This document shows, one piece after another, positions 5,456-6,152 of a stretch of 6,152 nt of DNA. The stretch spans positions 1-6,152 of the forward strand of contig CAMMGP010000083.1 in NCBI GenBank assembly GCA_946496415.1, in the 5' to 3' direction. Position 1 is the stretch's first letter. The number at the start of each line of letters is the position of its first letter. Source of the stretch: an uncultured Clostridia bacterium. GTDB taxonomy: Bacteria; Bacillota; Clostridia; Christensenellales; Aristaeellaceae. Below the pieces are notes generated by a model. That model was not told the DNA's origin. It searched no databases and worked only from the letters and a program-made list of their open reading frames with translations. Position numbers and translations under genes: made by a program.

Positions 5456-6152
5456 GGGGCTGATGCTCGAGCGCCTGCTCGAGCGCGCCATGGAGCGCGG
5501 CGCGACCTTCAGGCGCGTAGAGCGCGACGGAGAGCGGGCGCTGACGCTCGATACCGGCGAGCGCGGCGCGCGCATCGTGCGCGAACTCTGCGCGCGGCAC
5601 TCGTTGCGGCTGGAGGAAACGCGCGTTTCGGGCCTGAGCGCGCTGAAACGCTTCTGCCTGCGCCGCTGGACGCTGCTGCCCGGAGTTCTGCTTTGCGCGG
5701 CGCTGTTGTGCCTGTATCTGCAGCGCGTCTGGATGGTGGACGTGGCCTTCGTCGGCGAGCGCCCGGCGGGATTCAGCGAGGCCGATGTGCGCGAGATGCT
5801 CGCGGAGATGGGCGCGCGTCCCGGGATGCTCGCGCGCAACGTGGACACGGACGAGATCGAATTGGCGCTCTCGGCGCGCTCGGAGGACTTTTCCTTCGTC
5901 GGCGCGCGCGTGCAGGGCGTGCGGCTGTTGGTGGAGGTCGCCCCTTCCCTGGAGGAACCCGAGGTCTACGCGCTTGACGAGGCGCGCGATCTGGTGGCCG
6001 CCTGCGACGGCGTCATCGTCTCTGTCAACGCCCAGAGCGGCGAGGCGGCGGTCGAGGCCGGCGACACCGTGCGCAAGGGCGACGTGCTCATCCGCGGCGA
6101 GGAGCGCGCCGGCGCTGAAGAAACGCGCGGCATAGCGGCGCGGGGCGAGGTG
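5436..6152 (+). CDS. yqfD: Sporulation protein YqfD (3' truncated by the window edge)
   Basis: The frame stays open for 239 codons to the last base; the family is usually near 400 residues, so roughly the N-terminal 60% is present. Residues 1-30 (RVEGLMLERLLERAMERGATF) match the family opening, in which a helix precedes a short beta segment. A basic stretch LKRFCLRRW (70-78) leads into one transmembrane helix (about 78-95, WTLLPGVLLCAALLCLYL), followed by VWMVDVAFVGERPAGFSEADV, similar to the family's VWKI-V-G pattern just outside the membrane. Later landmarks are the V-G-RVQGVRLLVEV beta block (around 155-168), DLVAACDGVIVSVNAQSGEA and VEAGDTVRKGDVLIRGEE, which resembles a lipoyl/barrel-sandwich-hybrid-like segment. 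The role is unknown; in Bacillus it is a sigma-E-dependent membrane protein encoded beside yqfC, commonly followed by phoH and ybeY. Compared with Bacillus it lacks about a dozen N-terminal residues, which is minor. Confidence 0.88.
   Translation, partial: MIRLRVEGLMLERLLERAMERGATFRRVERDGERALTLDTGERGARIVRELCARHSLRLEETRVSGLSALKRFCLRRWTLLPGVLLCAALLCLYLQRVWMVDVAFVGERPAGFSEADVREMLAEMGARPGMLARNVDTDEIELALSARSEDFSFVGARVQGVRLLVEVAPSLEEPEVYALDEARDLVAACDGVIVSVNAQSGEAAVEAGDTVRKGDVLIRGEERAGAEETRGIAARGEV

Noticed and set aside
4895..5848. Minus-strand open frame opposite yqfC and yqfD
   Set aside because: It is serine/arginine-rich shadow translation. The + strand YqfC/YqfD pair explains the region.
5785..6135. 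Plus-strand frame of 116 codons within yqfD
   Set aside because: It is very arginine/alanine/cysteine-rich and out of frame with the YqfD reading, which shows family motifs throughout.
1..6152. CRISPR array, tRNA, rRNA, insertion sequence or phage/defence genes
   Set aside because: I saw no regularly spaced direct repeats, cloverleaf-like gene, transposase motif or terminal inverted repeat pair. All sizeable coding space is taken by the housekeeping and sporulation genes listed.

Overview
This is GC-rich DNA with strong Shine-Dalgarno sequences, and every supported gene lies on the + strand. It carries the YqfC/YqfD sporulation pair and a VanW-domain envelope protein. Together these point to an endospore-forming member of the Firmicutes, most likely a high-GC Clostridia lineage. 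I cannot name a genus. I see no phage, transposon, CRISPR or defence genes. The window reads as ordinary chromosomal housekeeping and sporulation DNA, with a few details worth a second look.

Layout. Positions 1-1486 hold the 3' part of a membrane-anchored VanW-family protein that is open at the left edge. A RidA-family enamine/imine deaminase follows 16 nt later (1503-1889). An 84-nt gap carries a strong GC-rich hairpin (1910-1943). Next come three tightly packed genes: an atypical ribose-phosphate diphosphokinase (1974-2975, GTG start), glutamate 5-kinase proB (2990-3790) and glutamate-5-semialdehyde dehydrogenase proA (3787-5031, ATGA overlap with proB). ProB and ProA make glutamate-5-semialdehyde, the precursor of proline. 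proC is not in the window.

Positions 5032-5182 are non-coding. They contain a sigma-E-like promoter candidate and a long rod-shaped hairpin that ends in six T residues (5080-5154). This is probably the terminator of the pro operon, but it may also form part of the leader of the sporulation transcript. yqfC follows (5183-5455), then yqfD (5436 to the right edge, truncated), which overlaps yqfC by 20 nt. YqfD is easy to miss because it runs off the window without a stop codon.

The most unusual items are the long hairpin/promoter arrangement between proA and yqfC and the altered ATP- and PRPP-binding motifs of the PRPP synthetase-like protein. I found no clear evidence for a wholly undescribed system.
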